Shown: one piece after another, positions 28,506 through 38,315 of the stretch | Layout of the letters: every line of letters begins with the position of its first letter | Position numbering within the stretch: the stretch's first letter is position 1 | Source: Rheinheimera sp. | GTDB lineage: Bacteria; Pseudomonadota; Gammaproteobacteria; Enterobacterales; Alteromonadaceae | Length of the DNA: 62,962 bases | Assembly (NCBI GenBank): GCA_003482455.1 | Contig: DMYW01000044.1 | Span: 1-62,962 of the forward strand | Direction: 5' to 3' | Position numbers and translations under genes: made by a program | Notes under the pieces: model-generated | Seen by the model: the letters and a program-made list of their open reading frames with translations, nothing else | What the model was told of the DNA's origin: nothing | Database searches by the model: none

Positions 28506-29280
28506 AACCGCGGTTACGTCGTGATTCCAATAGTTGATTGAGCTGATCCGCTGTAGACGCTTTGCGCTCGCAAGCGACACTTTTGGCGCTGAGTGGATCT
28601 TTCAGCAAGTCTGTGTTGGCGGACGCTAAAAAACAGCTCTGACCGATTTTGACCACTTGTCGCCCATCATCTAGTACATCTTGCACATTGCTGGCCATGC
28701 CGCTGGCGGTCAGTGCCGCTTGGTGCTGTTGTGCAATAGACCGCGGCTGCTCAAGGGCGCTGCGCGTGCTAACCGCCTGCAATTCCGATTTGCTTAACTC
28801 GCGTTGTTGCTGGGTTTGCAGATAGTCGGTGGCTCTATCGAACAACGAGCCGCGGTTTGGTTGCGGCAACGTCGTTGTTGAAAGTGTGATTGAATCTTTA
28901 CTGGCGGTTGTGACGACGCTCGTCGCCGACGTAGGCTTTTGCGCTGCGGGCGTGTTGACTTGATGGGCAGAGGTGTCGCGAACTTGCTTGGTCATAGCGG
29001 GTTTTGTCATCGCTTTTTTAGGTACTGCGGCTGTGGATGTAACCGACGGTGTTGAGCTGGTATGCGTCGCTGATGTTTGCTCCTTTGCCGAAGCTGGTTC
29101 GTTTGGCGTTGCCATCTCGCTTTTTATGATAGGTTTTGTTGGTGCAGACGCCTGCCACAAACTGACTTCGATGGGTGCTGGTTGCTTCGTGGGGGCGGTG
29201 GTGCGCAGTTGCCACATGCCAGCAAATAGCAGCGCATGCACCAACAATGAAATGAGCCAGGGGCGAGCACGTCGTAACAA
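28477..29280 (-). CDS. TonB-like N-terminus protein of unknown function
   Basis: This is a hypothetical protein of about 267 aa. The N-terminus (RRARPWLISLLVHALLFAGMW followed by PAPIEVSLW) is the anchor typical of TonB/energy-transducer proteins. A Thr/Ala/Pro/Lys-rich spacer follows (about 40-145), but the C-terminus is not a TonB C-terminal domain: it is a helical segment with two Cys (QSCFLA, SVACER) that could form a disulfide. The start was placed at a TTG at 29280 with GGAG 6 bases upstream; an in-frame GTG 69 bases earlier is possible. The gene overlaps the ROK kinase gene tail-to-tail. Confidence 0.65.
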   Translation of the reverse strand: MLRRARPWLISLLVHALLFAGMWQLRTTAPTKQPAPIEVSLWQASAPTKPIIKSEMATPNEPASAKEQTSATHTSSTPSVTSTAAVPKKAMTKPAMTKQVRDTSAHQVNTPAAQKPTSATSVVTTASKDSITLSTTTLPQPNRGSLFDRATDYLQTQQQRELSKSELQAVSTRSALEQPRSIAQQHQAALTASGMASNVQDVLDDGRQVVKIGQSCFLASANTDLLKDPLSAKSVACERKASTADQLNQLLESRRNRGFTQNEPTGR

Positions 29281-29495
29281 AATGACTCCACAGCATAAAA
29301 GCAAGTGATGCTTTGAGTGGGGGCGAGGCGACAAGTTCCGCGTCTTCACGGATCTTTGCCGTTACGCTCCTGCCACCGCCAATCGTGTTTTTCATACCTG
29401 CTATCCCGTTGCGACGAAACTTCGCTAGCGGCGACTGGGCGAAAACTTGAAGCTTTGATATGCTCAAAACAGGAACATCGAAATGGAAGCCGCAG

Positions 29496-30374
29496 ATGTC
29501 ATCTCGGCGCACGTTCAGCTGCATCTATGTCGGGCTAGCAATGCTGAGTGCTTTGCTGGCGGCGTTTGCTATTCATGCGGTTGAATCACCGCTGCGGGTC
29601 GTTTATGGCTCGCCTGTAGGCCCTGTTCCCACACCTCAAATGTATCCCTACAAAATGCTCAAAGCGGCGCTAGATGCGTCAGGCAAACCCTATCAATTGC
29701 AGCCTGCTAATGCCGATATGGTGCAAAGTCGAGTGCTGCGGGAAATCGAACAAGGCAATGTCGATGTGTACTGGAGCGCCACTTCAGCAGAGCGCGAGGC
29801 GTCATTGCGGCCAATCCGAGTGGCCTTAGATAAGGGACTCAATGGTTGGCGCATTTTGTTGATCCGAAAAAGTGATCAGGCGAGATTTGCTGCCATGCGT
29901 ACCGAGTCGTCGTTTCGACGTTTAACCTTCGTGCAAGGTCATGATTGGCCAGACACTCCACTGCTCACTGCCAATGGTTTTAAAGTCCTAACGGCACAGC
30001 ATCCACCGGCAATGTTTGAAATGCTGCTCAAACATCGTGCGGATGCGTTCCCACGCTCGGTGATCGAAGCGTTTCGCGAGCAAGAAAACTACCCTGAACT
30101 GATGGTTGAACCAAAATTTGTATTGGTCTACCCAGCCGCCGTGTACTTTTTTGTCAACAAAAGCAATGACGAATTAGCTAAGCGATTAGAAGTTGGGTTA
30201 AAGGCCATTCAACAATCGGGTGAGTTTGATCGGCTATTCAATGAGCGATATGGCCGCTCCATCCAAGCGGCTAACTTGGCGCAGCGCCAAGTGATCCAGC
30301 TCGACAATCCAAGCATACATATCCTTGAACAAGCGGGCCTTGGTGGGAATATCCTAAAGCCTGCAGCACATTAG
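29496..30374 (+). CDS. Periplasmic solute-binding-like protein (family 3 type)
   Basis: The 292-aa product has a signal peptide (about 1-28, ending in IHAVES) and then a bilobal binding-protein fold. It is clearly paralogous to the protein at 58998-59873. Shared features include an ERE...RPIR..D.GL.GWR block, VQG-DWPD and NGFKV, a MFEML / FPRS stretch and a VYPAAVYFFV strand. No ABC-transporter genes are nearby, so it may act as a ligand sensor rather than a transporter component. The ATG at 29496 has GGAAG 6 bases upstream; an ATG 36 bases earlier is an alternative. The lipocalin follows 18 bases downstream. Confidence 0.85.
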   Translation: MSSRRTFSCIYVGLAMLSALLAAFAIHAVESPLRVVYGSPVGPVPTPQMYPYKMLKAALDASGKPYQLQPANADMVQSRVLREIEQGNVDVYWSATSAEREASLRPIRVALDKGLNGWRILLIRKSDQARFAAMRTESSFRRLTFVQGHDWPDTPLLTANGFKVLTAQHPPAMFEMLLKHRADAFPRSVIEAFREQENYPELMVEPKFVLVYPAAVYFFVNKSNDELAKRLEVGLKAIQQSGEFDRLFNERYGRSIQAANLAQRQVIQLDNPSIHILEQAGLGGNILKPAAH

Positions 30375-30392
30375 ATCCTGATGGGAGCGGGT

Positions 30393-30965
30393 ATGAAAAG
30401 GGCGTTTATGCGAATTAGTGCTTGGTTGCTGTTAGTCGGTAGCGTCGTTGCATGTACCGGAGTGCCAGAAGGGGCCAAGGTGGTGCAACCTTTTGCGGTC
30501 GAGCCCTATATGGGCGTGTGGCACGAAGTCGCCCGTTTAGATAATAGGTTCGAACGTGGCTTAACCAAAGTGACCGCCCAATACAAGTTGCTTGACGACG
30601 GACGTATTCAAGTCACTAACCGTGGCTTTGATGCAGAAAGTGGCGAGTGGCAACAAGCTGATGGTGTTGCTCGTTTTGTCAGCGAAGAAGCTAAGACGGC
30701 GCAAAGGGCTGAGCTCGAAGTATCGTTTTTTGGGCCTTTTTACGCCTCTTACAATGTGGTGAAACTCAGTAGCGATTACCAATATGCGTTGGTGGTGGGT
30801 AAAGATACTGAGTATGCGTGGTTGCTCGCCAAAACCGATACACCTGACCCCATGATCTGCCAGCAGTTTTTTGCCGAGGCGCAGCGCCTGGGTATTGCCC
30901 CGCAACAATGGGTGCATTTGTTGCCATGTCAAGCGAACGACGCTGCGCAACCAAGTAAAACTTGA
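30393..30965 (+). CDS. Bacterial lipocalin lipoprotein (Blc-like)
   Basis: The 190-aa product begins with a lipoprotein signal peptide and lipobox (GSVVAC near residue 22). The lipocalin barrel follows: the first signature is EPYMGVWHEVARLDNRFERGL, with the GxW motif. Later blocks are VTNRG, AELEVSFFGPFYASYNVV and DYQYALVVGKD. Blc-type lipocalins are outer-membrane proteins that bind fatty acids or lysophospholipids. The start at 30393 is chosen for GGAG 5 bases upstream; the upstream in-frame ATG would place that site inside the gene. Confidence 0.9.
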   Translation: MKRAFMRISAWLLLVGSVVACTGVPEGAKVVQPFAVEPYMGVWHEVARLDNRFERGLTKVTAQYKLLDDGRIQVTNRGFDAESGEWQQADGVARFVSEEAKTAQRAELEVSFFGPFYASYNVVKLSSDYQYALVVGKDTEYAWLLAKTDTPDPMICQQFFAEAQRLGIAPQQWVHLLPCQANDAAQPSKT

Positions 30966-31064
30966 TGTAAAGAATCAAATCAATCAATTACTTGCAATTG
31001 ATTGTTGCCTTTTGAGCTCTGTGGTAAATACTAAAGTAACGTTCCCTATTTTGGTGTTTATGTT

Positions 31065-32000
31065 ATGAGCTCACTTCTTAACTCCGTTGATCAGCGAACC
31101 AACCTTGCCGGCCATAACCGTCTTGAGCTGTTATTGTTCTTTTTAAACGGCACGCAGCCGTTTGGCATCAACGTATTCAAAGTGCGCGAAGTGTTGCAAT
31201 GTCCTGAATTGAGTTCCATCCCTGGCGCCCACCCGACCGTGCGTGGGGTGGCGCAACTGCGCGGCATGCCCGTGACTGTCATCGATTTGAGTATGGCAAC
31301 CGGCGGGCCAAAACTAGAAAATCTAGAGACTTGCTACGTGTTAGTCACCGAATACAATCGCCACACCCAAGGCTTTTTAGTGTCGGGGGTTGACCGGATC
31401 GTCAACAGTTCGTGGGACCAAATTCTGCCACCGCCTGCCGGCATTGGCCGTACCCACTATGTGACGGCTGTGACACAGATCGACAAAAAGCTGGTGCAAA
31501 TTATTGACGTTGAAAAGATTTTCGCAGAGATCTCGCCGGTCAACGAAGATGTCAGTAAAGAAGTCAAAGAAAAAGCCAAAGAGATTGATCTGACCAATAT
31601 CACCATTTTGATTGCAGATGACTCGGCCGTCGCTCGTAACCAAGTCAAACGGGCTATGAGTGCAATCAATGTCAACACCGAAACCGTCAATGATGGCCGA
31701 GAAGCGTTACAGTGGTTGGTCGACAAAGCGGAAAAAACCGCTGGACCGCTATTTGAAAAAGTCCCGGTAATTATCTCCGATATCGAAATGCCTGAAATGG
31801 ATGGCTACACCCTGACTGCAGAGATCCGAGCCAATGAGGCGCTTCGCGGCATTCATATCATTTTGCACTCATCGCTCAGCGGGGTGTTCAACGAGGCCAT
31901 GGTGAAAAAGGTCGGTGCAGATCAGTTTATTGCTAAGTTCCACCCAGATGAATTGTTGACAGCTGTGCAGCATTGGATGAAGCAAAACGGCGCTCATTAA
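31065..32000 (+). CDS. cheV: Chemotaxis coupling protein CheV
   Basis: The 311-aa product is a CheW-like domain (about 15-165, with FKVREVLQCPE and GVAQLRGMPVTVIDL) fused to a receiver domain (about 175-305). The phospho-acceptor is Asp239 in IISDIEMPEMDGY, and ADDSA is the acidic pair. CheV couples chemoreceptors to CheA and modulates adaptation through phosphorylation. It stands alone with its own terminator at 32027, next to the signalling array on the other strand. Confidence 0.95.
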   Translation: MSSLLNSVDQRTNLAGHNRLELLLFFLNGTQPFGINVFKVREVLQCPELSSIPGAHPTVRGVAQLRGMPVTVIDLSMATGGPKLENLETCYVLVTEYNRHTQGFLVSGVDRIVNSSWDQILPPPAGIGRTHYVTAVTQIDKKLVQIIDVEKIFAEISPVNEDVSKEVKEKAKEIDLTNITILIADDSAVARNQVKRAMSAINVNTETVNDGREALQWLVDKAEKTAGPLFEKVPVIISDIEMPEMDGYTLTAEIRANEALRGIHIILHSSLSGVFNEAMVKKVGADQFIAKFHPDELLTAVQHWMKQNGAH

Positions 32001-32026
32001 AGTCAATCAGCAGCCGCGCATGCAAC

Positions 32027-32056
32027 AAAAGCCACCAACGACCGGTGGCTTTTTTT
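32027..32056. terminator. Bidirectional terminator between cheV and the hybrid kinase gene
   Basis: A 10-bp stem (AAAAGCCACC against GGTGGCTTTT), 7-nt loop and seven T on the plus strand. The minus-strand side ends in TTTTG. Confidence 0.88.
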
Positions 32057-32071
32057 ATCGATGACAGAGCA

Positions 32072-35000
32072 TTATTCGATGTTGGCTTGCCGTAACAGTT
32101 TGGTCATTTCGTCGATGATCGCCGCAAGTTCGGGTCGACTGTTTGGATCTTGTTTGAGTTGCGTTTCTGCGGCCTGGGCAAATTGGCTTAACGTGGCAAA
32201 ATCGAGACACGCCGCTGTGCCTTTGATTTTATGTAACAAAGCTTTCAGTTCACTAGTCGATGCTTGTTGCAGTGACACTCGCTGTTGTGGCAATGATTCG
32301 ATATAACTCAGCTGTAGCTCATCAAACACGTTGGTGGGATCCACAGTGGATTGCGTCACAGTTTGCAAACCGTTCGGCGTAGCTACCGCAGAGCTTTCGT
32401 TGATTTGTCGGACGTAAGGTCTCACCGCCTGCAACAGGGCATGACGCGTCAGCGGTTTGGTGAGCACCTGCTGTGCGCCCGCAGCGAGGATTTGTTGATG
32501 AACATCGGTTTGCACATCGGCCGTGACAGCTATCACCACGGGTTTTACCGGCGAATGCGCCAATTGTTTTAAAACGCCCATCCCATCGAGTAACGGCATA
32601 TGCATGTCAAGTAACAACAGATCCACCGGCTGTTGTTGTAACGTTTGTAGCACCTGATTGCCGTCACTGGCCTCAAAGAACGTCAAACCAGTCTCTGCCA
32701 GCATCGACTTGAATAAACGACGCAATTCGTCGACGTCGTCAGCGAGTAACAAGGTGCCTTGCCATTGTTCGTGCAGCTCGGTTTGTTGCTGGTCAACTCG
32801 CTCTTTGGCGTGCTCGATAGCATCTGCCGTCAATTCAATCAGTGGCAGATGTAACGTAAAGCAACTACCAAACCCCAAGGTGCTATGCAAACTTAGTGAC
32901 GCGCCGAGTAATTCCGCCAAGCGCCTACTGATAAACAAACCCAAACCTGTGCCACCAAATTGTCGAGTCGTACTGACATCCGCTTGTTCAAACGCTTGGA
33001 AGATCCGTACTTGTTGCTCGGCACTGATGCCTGGGCCTGAATCGGTCACTTCAATAATCAGTTGTTGCTTTTCGTGGCGAATGGTCAGACGCACAAAACC
33101 TTGTTGGGTAAATTTCAGCGCATTACTCAGTAGATTTAATAAGATCTGCCGCAGCCGCAAACTGTCGGAATAGATCCACTCAGGGAGGTTCTTTTTCAGA
33201 TCTAACTCAAACCGCAAGCCTTTGCGCTCCGCCAGCGGTTGGCAGGCTTGTTGGAGCTCGTTGAGAAGTTGCTGTAACTGGAACACTTCCGGGTTGATGG
33301 CTAGCTTGCCTTCTTCGATTTTGGCGCTATCCAAAATGTCATTGACGATCTGCAGCAGGAAGTCACTGTGATCGCGCAGAGCCCGCAATTGTCGGCTGGG
33401 TTCGTCGCCTTGTTGTGTCGCAGCGAGCTGTTCAGCATACCCTTGGATCACGGTCAGAGGTGTGCGAAGTTCGTGGCTCATGTTCGCCAAAAACCGGGTT
33501 TTGACCGCGGCCAGCTCGTTTGCTTTATCGCGCTCTGTGGCGAGCTCACGCGTTCGTTGTTGCACTCGCAGTTCCAGTTCATCGCTGAGTTCAGTTTTTT
33601 CTTTCAGCACTTGCTGTAGTTCGCGTACTGCTTGCTGGATGCGTCGCTGTAGGTGCAAATAACTCTGTTGCAGCTGCTCGAATTCGCGTGACGTCGTGGT
33701 GAGTTTGGGCAGTGCTGGGCCCGCATCGGCAACATCGAGGTTGCGTAGAAGTTTGACTAACGCGCTGAGAGTATTGGTGTAGCCAACGACAAACTGCCCA
33801 GCGCTATGGCGTACGATCAGCGTTGATAAACCAAGTAAAATCAGGGTGATGGCTGTCATTGTGTTGTATTGCCAATACGTTGGTTCCATTTCTGTATACA
33901 GAATTAGTTGCCAATCGGTGCCAGCAATTTGCACCTGTTGCAATAAATGCTCACCACGATTTGACAGCACTGGCACTGCACCACTTAATAGCCACGATTG
34001 ACTAAACAAACGCTTATCTGGTTGCAGTTGCAACTGCTGCAAATTTGCCGGTTGGCCCAGCGCAGTCGAGGCATCCGTGCCCCATAATTTATAACCTTGT
34101 CCATCTAAGAGGATGAAATTTTGCCAAGGTCCAGCATTGATCTCGCCAAAGCTCGCCGTGAGGCGTTCAATCGCAATCGACACTTCCAACACGCCCGCAA
34201 AGCCCTGCTCATCAAGTAGCGGCACCGCGATGGCCACAATCAGATCTTTGCCAAGTTGCTGGCCACGAAACATATCTGTGATCACCGGTAAACCGGTTTG
34301 TTTCGGAACTTGAAAATAGGGGCGGAAACTGACGTTATCGCCAGCAATATCGTGGTCGATAAATTCCTTGTAAAACGCGGTGACGTTGCCATGTTTGTCG
34401 GTGATCAGGGCTGAGATAAATTCCCGATGATGTTTGACCAAGTTCCGCAGCAGGTCGGTATCTTGCAATAAAGGTCGCTGGTTTGCGGCCAGTTCCAATT
34501 CAGCTTGGTAGGATTCGAGACGAGCTTGCAGTGCGTGAGCAACATCGGTGGCTTGTTGATGCGCCCGCAAATTCAATCTGGACATGTCCAAGACAGTGGC
34601 ACCATACAGAGTCAACAGGACCAAAAGGCCGGCCGGGATCGCCGAATACACCGCGATCCGTCCAGACAATTGACTTTGTAATGTTTGCTCGCGCCGCTGT
34701 TCAATGGTTTGGGTAATGGCAAGCATCATGTTGGCGGCATATTGGTTAAACACCAACACGCTGGTTTGAATAAAAGCGCAGAACCACTGCATCGCCCATG
34801 GCATATCGAGGTTGACCGTCGATAGCAGAGCCATGGTCCCAAGCAAAAAGGCGATTGAGACAATCGAACGACTCCAGACGCCCAGCCAAAGCCCCACCAC
34901 TGTGCAAATAAACTGCGCAATTGCGATGATCCAAATATGGCCATCCCAAATAGGGAGCATCACGATGACCAGCGCAGGCAGTGACCACAATAAGCCAAGC

Positions 35001-35146
35001 CGCATGTACAATAGCATCGGCGCGACCATGCCAAGTAATAGCGGTAGCACCATGGGCAATTGAATGATCAGGCTATGGGCAACTAACCCCAAAGCTGTTA
35101 CATAAAAGAAAAAGAAGCCGCGCCGAGCCATCCGTGCGCGCGCCAT
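32072..35146 (-). CDS. Hybrid sensor histidine kinase: multi-TM, dCache, HisKA, HATPase, REC, Hpt
   Basis: The product is 1024 aa. Residues 10-140 form about five hydrophobic segments (MASE-like). A further TM lies near 165-185, a periplasmic dCache-type sensor about 190-420, and a TM near 425-445. Next come a coiled coil and the kinase core, with phospho-His558 (ANMSHELRTP), N-box LLSNALKFT, DSGPGIS and GGTGLGLF. REC follows with Asp847 (LLLLDMHMP), and a C-terminal Hpt with His972 (LHKIKGTAA). All phosphorelay residues are intact, so it can feed a separate receiver. Its start overlaps the stop of the REC-HDOD gene (TGATG); it is the last gene of the minus operon that starts at 38879. Confidence 0.93.
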   Translation of the reverse strand: MARARMARRGFFFFYVTALGLVAHSLIIQLPMVLPLLLGMVAPMLLYMRLGLLWSLPALVIVMLPIWDGHIWIIAIAQFICTVVGLWLGVWSRSIVSIAFLLGTMALLSTVNLDMPWAMQWFCAFIQTSVLVFNQYAANMMLAITQTIEQRREQTLQSQLSGRIAVYSAIPAGLLVLLTLYGATVLDMSRLNLRAHQQATDVAHALQARLESYQAELELAANQRPLLQDTDLLRNLVKHHREFISALITDKHGNVTAFYKEFIDHDIAGDNVSFRPYFQVPKQTGLPVITDMFRGQQLGKDLIVAIAVPLLDEQGFAGVLEVSIAIERLTASFGEINAGPWQNFILLDGQGYKLWGTDASTALGQPANLQQLQLQPDKRLFSQSWLLSGAVPVLSNRGEHLLQQVQIAGTDWQLILYTEMEPTYWQYNTMTAITLILLGLSTLIVRHSAGQFVVGYTNTLSALVKLLRNLDVADAGPALPKLTTTSREFEQLQQSYLHLQRRIQQAVRELQQVLKEKTELSDELELRVQQRTRELATERDKANELAAVKTRFLANMSHELRTPLTVIQGYAEQLAATQQGDEPSRQLRALRDHSDFLLQIVNDILDSAKIEEGKLAINPEVFQLQQLLNELQQACQPLAERKGLRFELDLKKNLPEWIYSDSLRLRQILLNLLSNALKFTQQGFVRLTIRHEKQQLIIEVTDSGPGISAEQQVRIFQAFEQADVSTTRQFGGTGLGLFISRRLAELLGASLSLHSTLGFGSCFTLHLPLIELTADAIEHAKERVDQQQTELHEQWQGTLLLADDVDELRRLFKSMLAETGLTFFEASDGNQVLQTLQQQPVDLLLLDMHMPLLDGMGVLKQLAHSPVKPVVIAVTADVQTDVHQQILAAGAQQVLTKPLTRHALLQAVRPYVRQINESSAVATPNGLQTVTQSTVDPTNVFDELQLSYIESLPQQRVSLQQASTSELKALLHKIKGTAACLDFATLSQFAQAAETQLKQDPNSRPELAAIIDEMTKLLRQANIE

Positions 35147-36312
35147 CAGCCAACTCCAAGCTCAGGCAATTGACCCAGACTCGCCTGTTGCCATAACTGC
35201 CGCATAGCGAACCCGAGATGTTCCGGGACTTCGTCAGATACCTGCCACTGCGCTGACGTATCTACGCCTTGCACTGCAGCTTGTTGTAGAGCGAGCAATT
35301 GATTGGCGAACTGCCAGCACAGTTGCAAGATGCCGGCTTCGTGTTGCAGTGAATGGGTTTGGGGTTCAAACAACAAGGCTTGCCGCAATGCGCCCTCAAA
35401 TCCCCACAAGGTGAGCAGATAGGCCGTGATGGCGGCGGGGAGGTGATCTTCAGGACGGAGAGCGAGTTCGGGACTGATAGCCAGCACCAATTCACCCAGA
35501 CCTGACAGCAGGCCCAGCATAAAGGCTTTGTCTTGGATGTCTTTCATGAGTCCCGCTTGGTGGGCGATTAATTTACACACCCCAGCGCGTTGCCAGGCTT
35601 GTAATAATAATTGCCGATGTTGTTGTTCAGAAATCGCCGACTGCAGTTGTTGTTGGCTGTACAACATGATGGCGATGCTTTGTAACAGGTCAAATCCAAG
35701 GCGCTGGATCGCTTCTTGGAGATCTAAAGTTGCGCGGCTGTACCCCATAAATGGTGAATTGGCCAGCTGCAACAGCCGACCTGTTAACACAGGATCGTGT
35801 GACACGTGCATTGCCAAGGCTGCGGCCGTGGTGTCGTTTGACTGGCACATGGCCTGCAATTCAAAGAAATGGCAAGGCAAAATCGGTAGATGGGACATCC
35901 GCCCTAGCTCTTGCCGTAACTGCGGTTGCAGCGGCAACTGGTGCAGATGTTCAACACTGCTAAATACACGTAATAAGTCGTTTTCGGTAAAAGGCTTGGC
36001 TAAAAAGTGATGGATAAAATTGCTGTCTTGGATCACCACATCTGCAGAAGTGTCGCCAGTCAATAAGCAGCGGATCACTGCAGGGCGTTGTTTTTGCACG
36101 GCGGCAAGCACTTCTTCCCCATGGCAATCGGGCATCATCCGATCGCTAATCACCAGTTGCAAGGTCGGGCACGTGTCCAGTGCTGGCAACAAGTCAGCAA
36201 ATGTTTGAAAAAACTGCAAATGCCAATGCGGGACCAATCGTTTGAGGGTGCGTTGTAACGCGCGCAAAATGAATTCGTCATCATCAAGGATAAAGGCCGT
36301 GAATTCAGTCAT
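35146..36312 (-). CDS. Response regulator with HDOD output domain
   Basis: In the 388-aa product, residues 1-120 are a complete receiver (acidic LDDDE, phospho-Asp in VISDRMMPD, Lys in LAKPF). Residues about 140-340 are an HDOD domain (HVSHDPVLTGRLLQLANSPFMGYSR). HDOD domains lack the metal site of HD phosphohydrolases and act as signalling modules. It is a likely phosphorelay target of the downstream hybrid kinase, with which it overlaps by one base. The start overlaps the GGDEF-EAL gene end by 8 bases. It is paralogous to the HDOD protein at 42984. Confidence 0.9.
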   Translation of the reverse strand: MTEFTAFILDDDEFILRALQRTLKRLVPHWHLQFFQTFADLLPALDTCPTLQLVISDRMMPDCHGEEVLAAVQKQRPAVIRCLLTGDTSADVVIQDSNFIHHFLAKPFTENDLLRVFSSVEHLHQLPLQPQLRQELGRMSHLPILPCHFFELQAMCQSNDTTAAALAMHVSHDPVLTGRLLQLANSPFMGYSRATLDLQEAIQRLGFDLLQSIAIMLYSQQQLQSAISEQQHRQLLLQAWQRAGVCKLIAHQAGLMKDIQDKAFMLGLLSGLGELVLAISPELALRPEDHLPAAITAYLLTLWGFEGALRQALLFEPQTHSLQHEAGILQLCWQFANQLLALQQAAVQGVDTSAQWQVSDEVPEHLGFAMRQLWQQASLGQLPELGVG

Positions 36313-38302
36313 CCGTGCCTCCGATCGCCGCTATCAAGGTCGGCGTGCAGTAGCTAAAAAAGTCGCTGGCGGTCATTGGTCTGCCACAGCCAAAACCTTG
36401 TAAATAATCGCAATGCATAGTCCGTAACAAGCTTTGTTGTTCGGCGGTTTCAACACCTTCGGCGACGACTGCGATCTGTAGTTCATGGCTCATTCGAATA
36501 ATATGGCGCACCATGGATTGCATCGCCAGTGATTGCTCCAATTCATCGATCAAGCTTTTGTCTAGTTTCACTGTATCCACAGGTAAACGCGCTAAATACG
36601 CCAGTGATGAGTAACCAACACCGAAGTCGTCAATCGCGACACCACAACCAAGATCGCGTAGGCGCTGTAACTGCAATGCCGATGTGTTGATGTCCTCGAC
36701 TAAACAACTTTCAGTGATTTCTAACTGCAGTTGTACGGCGTCAACTTGATGCTTCAACAACAACTGGCGCAAGTCGTCGACAAAATTGCCAGATTGTAAC
36801 TGCAGTGCCGAGACATTCACCGCTAGTTGCGGTTTAAAGCCGATGTCCCGCCATTGGGCGAGCTGCTGAACCGCCGTTTTCAATACCCAACTACCCAGCT
36901 GATGAATTTGCCCGTCACGCTCGGCGATTGGAATAAACAACGCTGGGGATACGAGGCCCAGCGTCGGATGTTGCCAGCGCAGCAGGACTTCCGCTTTGTC
37001 GCATTGAAATTGGTTGGCGGCTACTTTGGGTTGATAGACCAAGTGCAAACTGTTATTCGATACCGCTTCGTATAAGGCATTACTAATTTCATAATGCTGG
37101 CGTTTTAACTCGACGTAACTGCGGTCAAATCGCATCAAAAAGCCATTCTGATGACTTGGATTGCTGCGGGCCGCTTGTCGAGCTTGATGGATTAACGTTT
37201 TAGCGTCCTGTCCATCTTGTGGCGCTAGCGTGTAGCCAAGATTAAAGCGCAGATGCAACGGATGCCCAGCGATCAGTAACGGCGCTTGGAACGGTTGCAG
37301 CAGTTGTTGCACTTGGGTCATCAGCTGTGCTTCATTGCCAAAATCGCGCAACGCGACGACAAATTGGTCCGCAAATAAATAGGCGAGCAGCCCCTGCAGC
37401 GGCAATTGCCCTTGCAGCATTGAACCGACTGTGGCTACCACATCGTCGGCACCGTGATAACCGATACTGTCGTGAAGTTCAGTGAAATGGTGGATATCCA
37501 AGTAGACTAACGCCAAAGTAGTGCCTGGAACTTGCAGTTGATGCTCAATTAAGTGGATCAACTGTTGTTGGTCAAGCATGTTCGGTTGGTCGGCAAATTG
37601 CCCGGTACTGCTGAGAGTGGCTTGAACTGGGTCTAACCGCAGCAGCAAGGTCTGACTATCAATACGAGCGGCGGTTAAATCAAAACTCTGGCCATTAAAG
37701 GCTTCAACGGGAACTGAATAACTTTGATGTTGCACTAAGCGCAGTAACAGGTTGTCTTGCCAGTCGCGGAAAATCAGTGACGCCCGGCTGTGCGTCAATT
37801 CGCTGGTTGGCAATTGCAGCAATTGTTGTGCTGCGGCATTGAAGCGCAAGATTTGCCCCTGATAGTCCAGTTCTAATAACGCGTCTTGGCTACCAATGAG
37901 CAATTGCGTACGAAGCTCATTGTCTTTTTGGCTTTGGTAGTGCACAAACGCCGCACGGATGTCATCAAGCAATGCTTGTTCAAGCCAAGGTTTTTGCAAG
38001 AATTTGAAGGCAAGACCTTCATTGAGTACGGAGATGACTGAGTTAAAATCGGCATAACCACTTAAAATCATTGCCACCGACAAGGGCGAGACTTTGCGTG
38101 CATGCGCTAAAAACTCAGCCCCATTCATTTCTGGCATGCGGAAATCCGACAGGATCACCGGGCAATCGTGCTCAGCCAGCAGTTTTAAACCCGAGGCGCC
38201 ACTTTGGGCTGTGAACACTTCATAACCCGCTCGCCGTAACATGCGTTCTAGCGCGCGCAAAATATTCAGTTCGTCATCCACCAGCAAAATTGGACCTTGC
38301 AT
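36305..38302 (-). CDS. REC-PAS-GGDEF-EAL protein, probable c-di-GMP phosphodiesterase
   Basis: The 665-aa product has REC (1-120; phospho-Asp in VILSDFRMPEMNG), a PAS-like segment (about 140-190), a GGDEF domain (about 260-390) and an EAL domain (about 410-655). The GGDEF signature is replaced by FADQF, so cyclase activity is lost. The EAL motif reads EVL, but the metal and catalytic residues look complete: EITES, AIDDFGVGYSSL, KLDKSLI, VAEGVET and QGFGCGRP. It is therefore predicted to hydrolyse c-di-GMP under phosphorylation control. The start is the ATG at 38302 behind GGAGG. Confidence 0.93.
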   Translation of the reverse strand: MQGPILLVDDELNILRALERMLRRAGYEVFTAQSGASGLKLLAEHDCPVILSDFRMPEMNGAEFLAHARKVSPLSVAMILSGYADFNSVISVLNEGLAFKFLQKPWLEQALLDDIRAAFVHYQSQKDNELRTQLLIGSQDALLELDYQGQILRFNAAAQQLLQLPTSELTHSRASLIFRDWQDNLLLRLVQHQSYSVPVEAFNGQSFDLTAARIDSQTLLLRLDPVQATLSSTGQFADQPNMLDQQQLIHLIEHQLQVPGTTLALVYLDIHHFTELHDSIGYHGADDVVATVGSMLQGQLPLQGLLAYLFADQFVVALRDFGNEAQLMTQVQQLLQPFQAPLLIAGHPLHLRFNLGYTLAPQDGQDAKTLIHQARQAARSNPSHQNGFLMRFDRSYVELKRQHYEISNALYEAVSNNSLHLVYQPKVAANQFQCDKAEVLLRWQHPTLGLVSPALFIPIAERDGQIHQLGSWVLKTAVQQLAQWRDIGFKPQLAVNVSALQLQSGNFVDDLRQLLLKHQVDAVQLQLEITESCLVEDINTSALQLQRLRDLGCGVAIDDFGVGYSSLAYLARLPVDTVKLDKSLIDELEQSLAMQSMVRHIIRMSHELQIAVVAEGVETAEQQSLLRTMHCDYLQGFGCGRPMTASDFFSYCTPTLIAAIGGTDD

Positions 38303-38315
38303 CAGGGCCTCCAAC

